Positions 52,206 through 60,944 of a stretch of 64,000 nucleotides of DNA are shown in pieces. A program made the position numbers and the translations under genes. Within the stretch, counting starts at the first letter, position 1. Every line of letters begins with the position of its first letter. The notes under the pieces were generated by a model. The model was given only the letters and a program-made list of their open reading frames with translations, ran no database searches and was not told the origin of the DNA. Source of the stretch: Bacteriovorax sp. MedPE-SWde (GTDB taxonomy: Bacteria > Bdellovibrionota > Bacteriovoracia > Bacteriovoracales > Bacteriovoracaceae); the NCBI GenBank assembly GCA_001874305.1, contig MPCU01000005.1, positions 186,001-250,000 on the forward strand. The letters run 5' to 3'.

Positions 52206-53568
52206 AATATTTTCTAAATTTGGAATTGATGTACCTCTAGATAACTTCGACAATTTGGTTGAAGTTACGACTAATCTTCAAGATGGTACTTTAAAACATA
52301 TAGTCTTCTATAGATTAAACAATACAGATATATCTCAGAATCTATTTAGAAGTAGAATTGAGAATAAAGAGATTGGACTTCTCATTTTAAATTGTGAACC
52401 CAGTAGTAAAATAAATATTCCATATGTTGTAATTAACTATGATGATTTCTTTAATCTTCAAAAAGAAATCTGTAATCAACTCTACCCAAAAAGTTTTGAT
52501 GTAAAATTAATCGGTATAACTGGGACCAACGGTAAGTCTACTGTGGTTCATCTTTGCCATGAAATTTTAAATAAGAGTGGGCATAAGGCATTTACGGTTG
52601 GGACGATTGGAATTTGTGAAGGGGAGAAAGAGATTCTTCCTGCTCCTGGAGCTACAACACCATCCTATGTAGACCTCAGAAGAATACTCCATAAACTATC
52701 AAGTTATGAATATGCCTGTATTGAGGTAAGTAGTCATGCCTTAGATCAAGCAAGGTTAAATGGTTTTGAGCTAGAAGTTTCTGGTTTTACAAATCTATCT
52801 CAAGATCACTTGGACTACCATGGAACTATGGATAAATATCTCAAAGCTAAGTTACTAATAGGTGATTTGTCTAAGAAGCCATTAATAGTTCCCCATGATG
52901 AAGATGATCTTGTAAGCATGCTAACAGAAAATAATGTTGATTTTGAAATAGCTAAGAAAGCTTCTGTTAAATCAGTAAATGATAGCTTCTCTCTTTCATA
53001 TAATGAAAAGAATCTGTCTCTAGCAAGTTTACTCGCTAATAGGGCGACGAATTCAGTGTTAGAAATTCCTAAAGATATCTCTCTTCCTAAGGGACGATAT
53101 AATAGTTTTAGATATAATAAATCTCTTTATGTTGTTGATTATGCACATACGCCAGATGCACTCTCAAATGTGGTTAGCGAGACAAGAAGAGCATTTCCTA
53201 AGAGTCATATAATTACTATCTTTGGATGTGGTGGTGACAGAGATAGACTAAAGAGGCCGAGAATGCTTGAAGCAATTCTTGAAATTAGTGATGAGATCGT
53301 TGTGACAACAGATAACCCTCGTACTGAAGATCCTCAGAGTATTATTGATGATGCAGTTAAAGGAAATATTGAAAACCCTAAGGTCGAAACAATTCTTGAT
53401 AGAAAGTCGGCCATAAAGAAGTACGTGAGAGATTACAGTGATGAAACGATCGTAATTGTCGCTGGAAAAGGTCATGAAGAGTATCAAGATGTTAATGGTG
53501 TTAAACATTACTTTAGTGATATTGAGGAAATTAAGACCGTTATAAGTGAGATGAAAAGTGAAGGTTAG
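52198..53568 (+). CDS. murE: UDP-MurNAc-tripeptide synthetase (MurE)
   Basis: 456 residues, a little short because the N-terminal domain is reduced. The P-loop GITGTNGKSTVVHL, EVSSHALDQARLNG, and the amino-acid selector DNPRTEDP are present. DNPR is the signature for meso-diaminopimelate, fitting Gram-negative peptidoglycan. The start lies inside the end of ftsI without its own ribosome-binding site, so translation is probably coupled. Confidence 0.95.
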   Translation: MNKIFSKFGIDVPLDNFDNLVEVTTNLQDGTLKHIVFYRLNNTDISQNLFRSRIENKEIGLLILNCEPSSKINIPYVVINYDDFFNLQKEICNQLYPKSFDVKLIGITGTNGKSTVVHLCHEILNKSGHKAFTVGTIGICEGEKEILPAPGATTPSYVDLRRILHKLSSYEYACIEVSSHALDQARLNGFELEVSGFTNLSQDHLDYHGTMDKYLKAKLLIGDLSKKPLIVPHDEDDLVSMLTENNVDFEIAKKASVKSVNDSFSLSYNEKNLSLASLLANRATNSVLEIPKDISLPKGRYNSFRYNKSLYVVDYAHTPDALSNVVSETRRAFPKSHIITIFGCGGDRDRLKRPRMLEAILEISDEIVVTTDNPRTEDPQSIIDDAVKGNIENPKVETILDRKSAIKKYVRDYSDETIVIVAGKGHEEYQDVNGVKHYFSDIEEIKTVISEMKSEG

Positions 53569-54892
53569 TGACTTTAAAAATATCCAAGGGATTATCGAGT
53601 TCAATGGAGAATATTCAAATACAGAAATTAGTATCACGACGGACTCTCGTTCAATGACGAGTGAGAATGTTTTCCTTGCTCTTAAAGGTGAAAACTTTGA
53701 TGGGTTTGACTATATGAATCCTGCTCTTGAGAAAGGAGTTGAAGTTGTTATTTATACACATCTTCCTGAGCGAACAGAAATAGTAAAAAGTCTTAAAGAA
53801 AGATACAAGGATGTATTGTTTATAGCTGTGGGTAACACTCTAAAATATCTTCAGGATTCAGCTTCTTGGTGGATGAGAGAGTGGCAAAAAAGTAATGGTG
53901 GTATAACAATTGGCCTAACAGGCTCCAATGGTAAAACTACGACAAAAGAGTTGCTTTTTGCTCAAGCTGAAATAATTTTAAAAGATAAAGTTCTTTGCAC
54001 GGCCGGTAACTTTAATAATCACATCGGAGTACCCCTTACTGTTCTAAGAATAAAGAATAAACACAAACTCGCAATTATCGAAATGGGAACTAATCATCCT
54101 GGTGAAATAGAGGTACTTTGTAATATTGCAAATCCAAAGTTTGGTTTGATTACTAATGTCGGAGCAGCACATCTTGAGTTTTTTAAAGACGAAAGTGGAG
54201 TACTAAAAGAAAAGTCATCTTTATATGATTATATAAATAAGCATGGAGGAGAGTTTTACCTCAATATGTCTGACAATAATTTAAAAACTCTAGAAATTAC
54301 TAAGCAAGTCTATCCATTTGGAGAAGATGAGTCAGAGTTCTACCAAGAGCTTAATAATGAAAATATAGAAGAGTCGTATAATATATGGAACCTTAAAGCT
54401 TCACTATTTACTCTTTCAAAAATATATCCTGACAAAGAAGAACTACTTATAAAGAATGCGGCGACTATTAAGCTGCCTGCAAATAAGAGATCAGAATGGA
54501 TTGAAAAATCTGGAAAGAGAATCTTCTTAGATGCTTATAATGCAAATCCTACTTCAATGAAGAGCTCACTAGAATCTTTTGCTAATAAATATGGCGACGC
54601 ACAAGAAAAGTCGCTCTATGTTGTAGGTGATATGAATGAGCTTGGGGAATCATGCCAAAAATTCCACGAAGACATTTCAATACTAATGAATGATCTTAAA
54701 ATAAAGAATGCAATATTTGTTGGACGCTATGCACATTATTACGAGTCGAAATTCAATGGCAGTTCAAAAGTTTATACTAATAGAGAAGATCTTCTAAAAG
54801 ATTGGAATAAAGTATCAAATTCGTATCAATATATATTCCTGAAGGCGAGCCGCTCTTTACAACTAGAGGCATTAATAGATATAACTGACTAA
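53558..54892 (+). CDS. murF: UDP-MurNAc-tripeptide-D-Ala-D-Ala ligase (MurF)
   Basis: 444 residues; GTG start overlapping murE by 11 bases. It adds D-Ala-D-Ala to the stem peptide. An N-terminal UDP-binding domain (ITTDSRSMTSENVFLALKGE), the P-loop GLTGSNGKTTTKEL, EMGTNHPGEIEVL and the C-terminal DAYNANPTSMKSSLESF are all family hallmarks. The D-Ala-D-Ala supplier ddl is not encoded in the window. Confidence 0.95.
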   Translation: MKVSDFKNIQGIIEFNGEYSNTEISITTDSRSMTSENVFLALKGENFDGFDYMNPALEKGVEVVIYTHLPERTEIVKSLKERYKDVLFIAVGNTLKYLQDSASWWMREWQKSNGGITIGLTGSNGKTTTKELLFAQAEIILKDKVLCTAGNFNNHIGVPLTVLRIKNKHKLAIIEMGTNHPGEIEVLCNIANPKFGLITNVGAAHLEFFKDESGVLKEKSSLYDYINKHGGEFYLNMSDNNLKTLEITKQVYPFGEDESEFYQELNNENIEESYNIWNLKASLFTLSKIYPDKEELLIKNAATIKLPANKRSEWIEKSGKRIFLDAYNANPTSMKSSLESFANKYGDAQEKSLYVVGDMNELGESCQKFHEDISILMNDLKIKNAIFVGRYAHYYESKFNGSSKVYTNREDLLKDWNKVSNSYQYIFLKASRSLQLEALIDITD

Positions 54893-54917
54893 CAGATTTT
54901 TTTAATCGGACTCGTCT

Positions 54918-55994
54918 ATGTTATATCACTTTCTATACCCGCTGAGTGAGCAGTTCTCTTTGTTCAATATCTTTAGATATATAACATTTAGAACAGTTGT
55001 AGCTTTTCTCGTAGCGACTATTTTCTCAATTATCTGGGGAAAGTACTTCATAAAATATATGCAAAGAAAGCAATTTGGCCAAGTGGTTAGGGATGATGGT
55101 CCTCAGTCGCATTTAAAAAAGGCCGGAACACCTACAATGGGTGGGATTGTAATAATAGGAAGTATTCTTTTTACTCTTCTATTTACAGGGAACTTTGACT
55201 CAAAGCCCCTATTAACAACACTCTTTGTAATGCTCTCCTACTTCGTGTTGGGCTTTATAGATGATTACTCGAAAATAGCTAAGAAGAACACTAAAGGTGT
55301 TTCAGCTAAGGGAAAACTTCTTTGGCAGTTTGTTACTGCTGGAGCTGCGATCTATTTTCTTAAAGAATATAATGTAATTAGTACTGAGTTATATGTTCCA
55401 TTCATGAAGGGACCAATTATAAATATGTACTCTGTGTTTATCGCTTTTGGTGCATTTGTTGTTGTTGGCTCTAGTAATGCTGTCAATTTAACGGATGGGT
55501 TAGATGGTTTGGCGATAGGTCCGATCATTACATCGGCGGCTTCTCTTGGGATTATTGCCTATGCCACAGGGCATAAGGAGATAGCTTCATATTTATTTGT
55601 TCCATATATTGAAAATATCGGGGAGTTAGCTGTCCTCTGCGCTGCAATGGTAGGTGCTGGAGTAGGTTTTCTGTGGTACAACTCGTACCCAGCTCAGATT
55701 TTTATGGGTGATGTAGGCTCACTATCTCTAGGTGGAACACTTGGAATGATGGCCGTACTAACTAAGAACGAGATTCTCTTTGTTCTAATTGGTGGAATCT
55801 TTGTTGTTGAAGCGCTGTCTGTAATTATTCAAGTCGCTTCCTATAAGACGAGGAAGAAAAGAGTTTTTAAAATGGCACCTATACACCATCACTTTGAGTT
55901 ATTGGGATGGCCGGAGCCAAAAGTAATTGTAAGATTTTGGATTATTAGTATATTTTTAGCGATCCTCGCGGTTGCTACACTTAAAATGAGGTAG
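54918..55994 (+). CDS. mraY: Phospho-MurNAc-pentapeptide transferase (MraY)
   Basis: 358 residues with ten membrane helices. It makes lipid I on the cytoplasmic membrane. The Asp cluster FIDDYSKIAKKNTKGVSAK, the second motif NAVNLTDGLDGLAIG, FMGDVGSLSLGG and the His-rich PIHHHFELLGWPE are intact. No clear ribosome-binding site precedes the ATG. It lies 25 bases after murF and 4 bases before murD. Confidence 0.96.
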   Translation: MLYHFLYPLSEQFSLFNIFRYITFRTVVAFLVATIFSIIWGKYFIKYMQRKQFGQVVRDDGPQSHLKKAGTPTMGGIVIIGSILFTLLFTGNFDSKPLLTTLFVMLSYFVLGFIDDYSKIAKKNTKGVSAKGKLLWQFVTAGAAIYFLKEYNVISTELYVPFMKGPIINMYSVFIAFGAFVVVGSSNAVNLTDGLDGLAIGPIITSAASLGIIAYATGHKEIASYLFVPYIENIGELAVLCAAMVGAGVGFLWYNSYPAQIFMGDVGSLSLGGTLGMMAVLTKNEILFVLIGGIFVVEALSVIIQVASYKTRKKRVFKMAPIHHHFELLGWPEPKVIVRFWIISIFLAILAVATLKMR

Positions 55995-55998
55995 ATAA

Positions 55999-57381
55999 AT
56001 GGAGAGATTTAGAAACAAAAAAATTCTCATCGTTGGTATTGGGAAGACTGGTTTCAAACTCATCAACTTTTTTAATACGCTTGATTGTGCAATTCGCGTA
56101 ACTGATATTAAGCCGATTTTCGATCTTAATAAGCCAGTTAAAAAGCTGAAGAAAATTAAGCCGGCACCAGATATGTCATTTGGTGAACACAAAGATGAAG
56201 ATTTCTTAGAAGCAGATGTAGTTGTTTACTCTTCTGCCGTAGACCCTAACCTTCCTCAGCTAGAACTAGCTCGTAAGAATGGTAAAGAAGTTTACAGTGA
56301 ATTCGCTCTAGGTAACAAGCTATGTAGAAAGCCTATCATCGCAGTATGTGGATCTTACGGAAGATCAACTGTTGCTCATATGATTGGGTTTACAATGAAG
56401 CAAGACGGAAAAAATATTTTCGTAGGTGGAACTAGTGATAGTCCATTCATTGAATTTTCAATGCTTCCTAATAAAGACGAAATTGATTATGTAATTGTTG
56501 AGCTTTCAGCAGTTCAAATGAGACGTTTAACTGACTTCCACCCAAAGATGGTTGTCTTTACTAACATCTCTGAGAACTACCCTGCTGGTCACTTTACTTC
56601 AATGGGTGAATACATGGAGACTAAGCTGTCTATTGTTAAGACTCTTTCTCCAGACGACATTCTTATTTGTAACTTTGATAAGCTTGCAAATAACACTTTC
56701 TTTAGAAATGCTAACTGCCAGACTTACTGGTACTCAAGAAGATCATTCGTAAAACTTGGTGTTATGGATGAAATTCAAGGAACACATTTCCACGATAGAA
56801 GAATCCACTCAAATATTAGCTGTCACTCTGAGTTCTCAGTTAAGAAAATGAGAATCATTGGTCAAAATAATAGAGAAAACCTTCTTGCTGCAACAACTGC
56901 TTGTAAAGCTCTTGATGCATCAGATGAAGCTATCCAGACTTGTGTTGAAAGATTCCCTGGAATCCCTCACCGCCTAGAATTCCTAATGGAGAAGAACGGA
57001 GTTTCTTTCTATAACGATTCTAAAGCTGAGACGATGGATAACCTTGTTGAAAGTATTAAGTCTTTCAAAGGGCCAGTAATTTTAATTGCTGGTGGTAAAG
57101 ATAACGAAGAATTTGATTTCGAACCATACTCTGAGAAGCTAATTGATAACACTAGAGTTATTGTACTAGTTGGTGAGTGTAAGGAAAGAATGAACAGAGC
57201 ACTAGGTGAGCACAATCAAACGTTCATCGTTGGTTCATTTGAAGAGTCAGTACTATTCGCTTATCAAAAATCAAGAACTGGAGATACTATTTTACTTTCT
57301 CCAGGGAACTCTGCTTCTGACTTCTTCCGTGACTATGAAGAAAGAGGAAACTACTTTAAAAAACTTGTTTATCAATTATAA
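55999..57381 (+). CDS. murD: MurD-type ligase with altered P-loop (UDP-MurNAc-L-Ala:D-Glu ligase position)
   Basis: 460 residues; GAGG upstream. The N-terminal UDP-binding domain (ILIVGIGKTGFKLINFF), the carbamylated-Lys equivalent Lys209 (EYMETKLSI), PHRLEF (323-328), NDSKA (339-343, Lys342) and the C-terminal LLSPGNSASDFFRDYEERG establish a MurD homologue at the right place in the cluster. Yet the P-loop reads CGSYGRSTVAHM: Arg122 replaces the invariant Lys of GxxGK(S/T). ELSSFQ is ELSAVQ, the DHxDRH stretch reads ENYPAGHF, and DSKATN is DSKAETMDN. Either the mechanism tolerates this in the lineage or D-Glu addition has moved elsewhere. Confidence 0.85.
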   Translation: MERFRNKKILIVGIGKTGFKLINFFNTLDCAIRVTDIKPIFDLNKPVKKLKKIKPAPDMSFGEHKDEDFLEADVVVYSSAVDPNLPQLELARKNGKEVYSEFALGNKLCRKPIIAVCGSYGRSTVAHMIGFTMKQDGKNIFVGGTSDSPFIEFSMLPNKDEIDYVIVELSAVQMRRLTDFHPKMVVFTNISENYPAGHFTSMGEYMETKLSIVKTLSPDDILICNFDKLANNTFFRNANCQTYWYSRRSFVKLGVMDEIQGTHFHDRRIHSNISCHSEFSVKKMRIIGQNNRENLLAATTACKALDASDEAIQTCVERFPGIPHRLEFLMEKNGVSFYNDSKAETMDNLVESIKSFKGPVILIAGGKDNEEFDFEPYSEKLIDNTRVIVLVGECKERMNRALGEHNQTFIVGSFEESVLFAYQKSRTGDTILLSPGNSASDFFRDYEERGNYFKKLVYQL

Positions 57382-57391
57382 GAAAGAAAAG

Positions 57392-57416
57392 GGCTCCGTT
57401 TGGAGCCTTTTTTTTT
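57392..57416 (+). terminator. Rho-independent terminator between murD and ftsW
   Basis: GGCTCC (57392-57397), loop GTTT, GGAGCC (57402-57407), then nine T. It splits the division/cell-wall cluster into two transcription units. Confidence 0.9.
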
Positions 57417-57442
57417 ACCTTAATGAAAAATTAAGATAGAAT
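57414..57442 (+). promoter_or_regulatory. Candidate promoter for ftsW (leaderless)
   Basis: TTTACC (57414-57419), 17-base spacer, TAGAAT (57437-57442). The expected start falls on the A of the ftsW ATG at 57449, which has no Shine-Dalgarno. The -35 element overlaps the terminator's T run. Confidence 0.45.
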
Positions 57443-57448
57443 CTCTCT

Positions 57449-58639
57449 ATGGTTGTCAGGGAAGAACTACTAGAAAAATTTGGAAATTACTTAAAACTCG
57501 TTTTAGGGATACTTGTTGGTGTTGGAATCATCATGGTTTACTCTGCGAGTTATATGTATTCAAAAGAGCAGTTTGGATCTTCTCTATACTTTCTTTGGAG
57601 ACAGCTCTTCTTTGCAGTAGTTGCTACAGGTGGCGCTATTGTCATTGCAAAAACAAAGTACCAGTTCTGGTATAAATATAGCTTTCATTTAAACTTACTA
57701 GTCGCTTTTGGAATTATCTTAACCTTTGTTCCTGGTTTAGGTGTCGTTGCCAAAGGTGCAAACAGATGGATTTCACTTGGAGGGTTCTCCCTTCAGCCTG
57801 GAGAGTTTGCAAAATACTCAACACTACTCCTGTCTGTATTTATATTTGAGAACTTCGACAGAATGGATCAGAAAGAAAAGATTAAGTATGTCGCAAACCT
57901 AGGTTTTCCATTGATCCTGCTACTTGGTCAGCCTGACTTTGGAACATTCTTTATTTGTAGCTTAGTTATCTTCTTTTCGTGTTTTCTAAGTAACTTTCCT
58001 AGAAAAATATTCTACTCAATGACTGCGATTGGCTTTGTCAGCGGTGTGATTATATTGATTTCACAACCTTATAGAGTAAGAAGGCTTACAGCATTTTTAG
58101 ACCCTTGGAAGAATGCTCAAGGAAGTGGCTTCCAGGTTATTCAGTCATGGATTGGATTTGCTAACGGTGGCTTCTTTGGAAAAGGTGCCGGAAATAGTAT
58201 GGAGAAACTATTCTTCTTACCTGAAGCGCATAACGACTTTATATTCTCAGTTATTGGAGAAGAGTTTGGCCTAATCGGTGTAATATTTATGATAGGGCTC
58301 TTTGTGTCTTTTATCTATATAGGCTTTAGGCTTTCACTACTTATGAAGGACAGAGTCGCAATGATGATGACTGCCCTAGTAACATTTGTAATTGGCCTTC
58401 AAGCTGCTCTGAATATGGGTGTTGTTCTTGGCCTATTACCGACTAAGGGATTAAACTTACCTTTCATTAGCTACGGTGGATCTTCCCTAATGGCGAGTCT
58501 CTGTGCAATAGGTTTAATCTTCTCATGCGTAAAGAGACAGAAGGAAGTGTTGGGCACAGCGTCTATAAATAGTGTAGATCCTATTTTCTCTCGAGCGAAT
58601 GAGACATCACAATTCAAAAGTGATACAAATAACATCTAA
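57449..58639 (+). CDS. ftsW: Septal peptidoglycan glycosyltransferase (FtsW)
   Basis: 396 residues, a SEDS-family protein with about ten membrane helices. It polymerises lipid II at the septum together with FtsI. Conserved stretches include GANRWISLGGFSLQPGEFAK, QPDFGTFFI, the loop QSWIGFANGGFFGKGAGNSM with PEAHNDFIFSVIGEEFGLIG, and LPTKGLNLPFISYGGSSL. Placement next to mur genes favours FtsW over RodA. murG, which usually follows, is missing. Confidence 0.94.
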   Translation: MVVREELLEKFGNYLKLVLGILVGVGIIMVYSASYMYSKEQFGSSLYFLWRQLFFAVVATGGAIVIAKTKYQFWYKYSFHLNLLVAFGIILTFVPGLGVVAKGANRWISLGGFSLQPGEFAKYSTLLLSVFIFENFDRMDQKEKIKYVANLGFPLILLLGQPDFGTFFICSLVIFFSCFLSNFPRKIFYSMTAIGFVSGVIILISQPYRVRRLTAFLDPWKNAQGSGFQVIQSWIGFANGGFFGKGAGNSMEKLFFLPEAHNDFIFSVIGEEFGLIGVIFMIGLFVSFIYIGFRLSLLMKDRVAMMMTALVTFVIGLQAALNMGVVLGLLPTKGLNLPFISYGGSSLMASLCAIGLIFSCVKRQKEVLGTASINSVDPIFSRANETSQFKSDTNNI

Positions 58640-58666
58640 GTAAAAATTGATATTAAGGAAATTATC

Positions 58667-60052
58667 ATGTTAAACGCAACGTTTGATGCCAAGCTTCATT
58701 TTATTGGTATCGGTGGTATTGGAATGAGTGGTATTGCTGAGGTTCTATTAAGCCTTGGTTATAAAGTTAGTGGATCTGATATTTCTGAATCGGCGAATGT
58801 TCAAAGATTAAGAGATAAGGGTGCACAGATATATATAGGTCATAAAGTAGAAAATATTAAAGATGCAACAGTCGTTGTATATAGTTCTGCGGTAACCGAC
58901 GAAAACCCTGAGATGAGGGGAGCTAAAGACGGTAATATTCCAATCATGAGAAGAGCAGAAATGCTCGCCGAGCTTATGAGGCTTAAGTATGGAATAGCGA
59001 TTGCTGGTACACATGGTAAAACAACAACAACAAGTTTCTTGGCCACAATCCTTCAGGGAAGTGACTATGATCCGACATACATAATTGGTGGAATCGTAAA
59101 GAACCTAGATGGTCATGCAAAAGTTGGTAAAGGCGAGTTTCTTGTAGCTGAAGCTGATGAGTCTGATGGTTCATTTTTGCTTCTAAACCCAATGATGTCG
59201 GTTGTAACAAATATAGATAACGACCACATGGATCACTATGGTACAGAAGCAAAACTTCTAGATTGTTTTGAAGAGTTTATTAACAAAGTTCCATTCTATG
59301 GAATATGTGCTCTGAACGCCCATGACGATAGACTTATGGATATGGTTAAGAGAATTAAGAAACCATTTACAACATTTGCTATTGGAGACGAGTTAAAGTC
59401 TGGTGCTGATTTTGAAGCAAGAGATGTAAAAATAAAAGAAATCTCTTCAGTGTTTAATCTTTATTATAAAGGTGAAAAAACTGTTGAAATAACAATCAAT
59501 CTTCCTGGAACACATAATATCTTAAACGCACTAGGAGCAATAGCAATCGCCCATAGAATGGGTGTTAGCTTTGAATTAATTGCTAAATCTATTAAAGAGT
59601 TTGAAAGTGTTGGAAGACGTTTTCAGATATTACACAAGACTCCAGATGCAGAAATCATTGATGACTATGGACATCACCCAACTGAGATCGCAGTAACTCT
59701 AAAGACAATTAGAGATACAAGAAAAGGGAAAGTTATAGCAATATTTGAACCACATAGATTTTCAAGAACAAGAGATTGTTGGAATGAATTCCTTCACTGT
59801 TTTAATAGTGCTGATGAGTTATATCTAAGTCCTATTTACCCAGCGAGTGAAAAACCAATTCCTGGTATCGAGTCTGAAAGATTAGTTCAAGACATTAATA
59901 AATTACACCCAGGTTTTGCAAAACATATAAGTTCATTAGATGAAATGGATAAAGTTATTAAGGCAAATAAGGGAGCTTCTTTCGCTGTTATGGGAGCAGG
60001 GTCTATTGGTAGAAAGATTCGTGAGTGGGTTTTAGATAATGCTGAAAGATAA
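58667..60052 (+). CDS. murC: UDP-MurNAc-L-alanine ligase (MurC)
   Basis: 461 residues; AAGGA precedes the ATG. It attaches the first amino acid of the stem peptide. HFIGIGGIGMSGIAEVLL, the P-loop GTHGKTTTTSFLAT, EADESDGSFLLL, and DDYGHHPTEIAVTL are canonical MurC motifs. It overlaps murB by 14 bases. Confidence 0.96.
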   Translation: MLNATFDAKLHFIGIGGIGMSGIAEVLLSLGYKVSGSDISESANVQRLRDKGAQIYIGHKVENIKDATVVVYSSAVTDENPEMRGAKDGNIPIMRRAEMLAELMRLKYGIAIAGTHGKTTTTSFLATILQGSDYDPTYIIGGIVKNLDGHAKVGKGEFLVAEADESDGSFLLLNPMMSVVTNIDNDHMDHYGTEAKLLDCFEEFINKVPFYGICALNAHDDRLMDMVKRIKKPFTTFAIGDELKSGADFEARDVKIKEISSVFNLYYKGEKTVEITINLPGTHNILNALGAIAIAHRMGVSFELIAKSIKEFESVGRRFQILHKTPDAEIIDDYGHHPTEIAVTLKTIRDTRKGKVIAIFEPHRFSRTRDCWNEFLHCFNSADELYLSPIYPASEKPIPGIESERLVQDINKLHPGFAKHISSLDEMDKVIKANKGASFAVMGAGSIGRKIREWVLDNAER

Positions 60053-60941
60053 TCTTTTAAAAGATATTGAAGGTGTTGAAGTTGAGCTCAATAAAGATTT
60101 GAGTAAGTTTTCGACAATGAGACTTAAGGCCTACGGAGATTTAATCACTGTGGGAAGCGTCGAATCCTTAAGCAGCGTATTAAAAAAATTAAAAGAATTA
60201 AAAATAGAGTTTATAGTTTTAGGAATGGGTGCGAACCAGCTTTTAAAAAGAGAATCATCCCTCCCCTACTTAATGATCAAATTTCCATTTGATAAAAATT
60301 CACTTAATGAGAAAAAAGAAATCTATACACTTCCGGCTTCAGTTCGCTTAAGCGTACTAACAAGTCATGCGAGTAAGTTTGCTCTAAAGGGATGGGAGGT
60401 CTTTACAGGCGTTCCTGCAACTTTAGGTGGAGCAATATTTATGAATGCAGGAACAGGTTTAGGTGAAATAGGTGAACTTGTTACGAAAGTGTGGCTCATG
60501 AATAGTAATGGAGAGTCACGATTTGTAGAAATAAATAAGGATAGCTTTTCTTATAGAAAAAATAATTTTGTTGAGGCCGGTGAAGTTATTTATCAGGTTG
60601 AGATGAAGCACTTTGGAGAAGATTCTGAAGTGACAGAAGTTATTAGAAAGTACCTTGGAAGACGAAATGCAACCCAGCCGATGAAAGAAAAGACATGTGG
60701 CTGTGTTTTTAAAAATAGTAATTTTGATGGGCTTCCTTGCCCTGCCGGAAAATTTGTTGATATAATTGGTCTTAAAGGACTTCAGGTCGGCGGCATTCGC
60801 ATCAGTGATATCCATGGAAACTTTATGGAGAACTGTGATGATGCCACATACGATGATGTTGTTGCTCTAATCAATATAGTTCAAAGAGAAATGAAGTTAC
60901 AATTTGGTGTCGATTTTGAACTTGAAGTAAAGGCAAAATAA
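60039..60941 (+). CDS. murB: UDP-N-acetylenolpyruvoylglucosamine reductase (MurB)
   Basis: 300 residues. It is an FAD enzyme that completes UDP-MurNAc. FAD-binding LGMGANQLLKRES, GVPATLGGAIFMNAGTGLGE, SYR (171-173) and CGCVFKN are visible. The proton-donor position is Cys222 (GCVFKN) rather than the Ser of E. coli-type enzymes. The insert distinguishing type I MurB appears absent, so this is a type II enzyme. The start lies within murC. Confidence 0.93.
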   Translation: MLKDNLLKDIEGVEVELNKDLSKFSTMRLKAYGDLITVGSVESLSSVLKKLKELKIEFIVLGMGANQLLKRESSLPYLMIKFPFDKNSLNEKKEIYTLPASVRLSVLTSHASKFALKGWEVFTGVPATLGGAIFMNAGTGLGEIGELVTKVWLMNSNGESRFVEINKDSFSYRKNNFVEAGEVIYQVEMKHFGEDSEVTEVIRKYLGRRNATQPMKEKTCGCVFKNSNFDGLPCPAGKFVDIIGLKGLQVGGIRISDIHGNFMENCDDATYDDVVALINIVQREMKLQFGVDFELEVKAK

Positions 60942-60944
60942 ATA

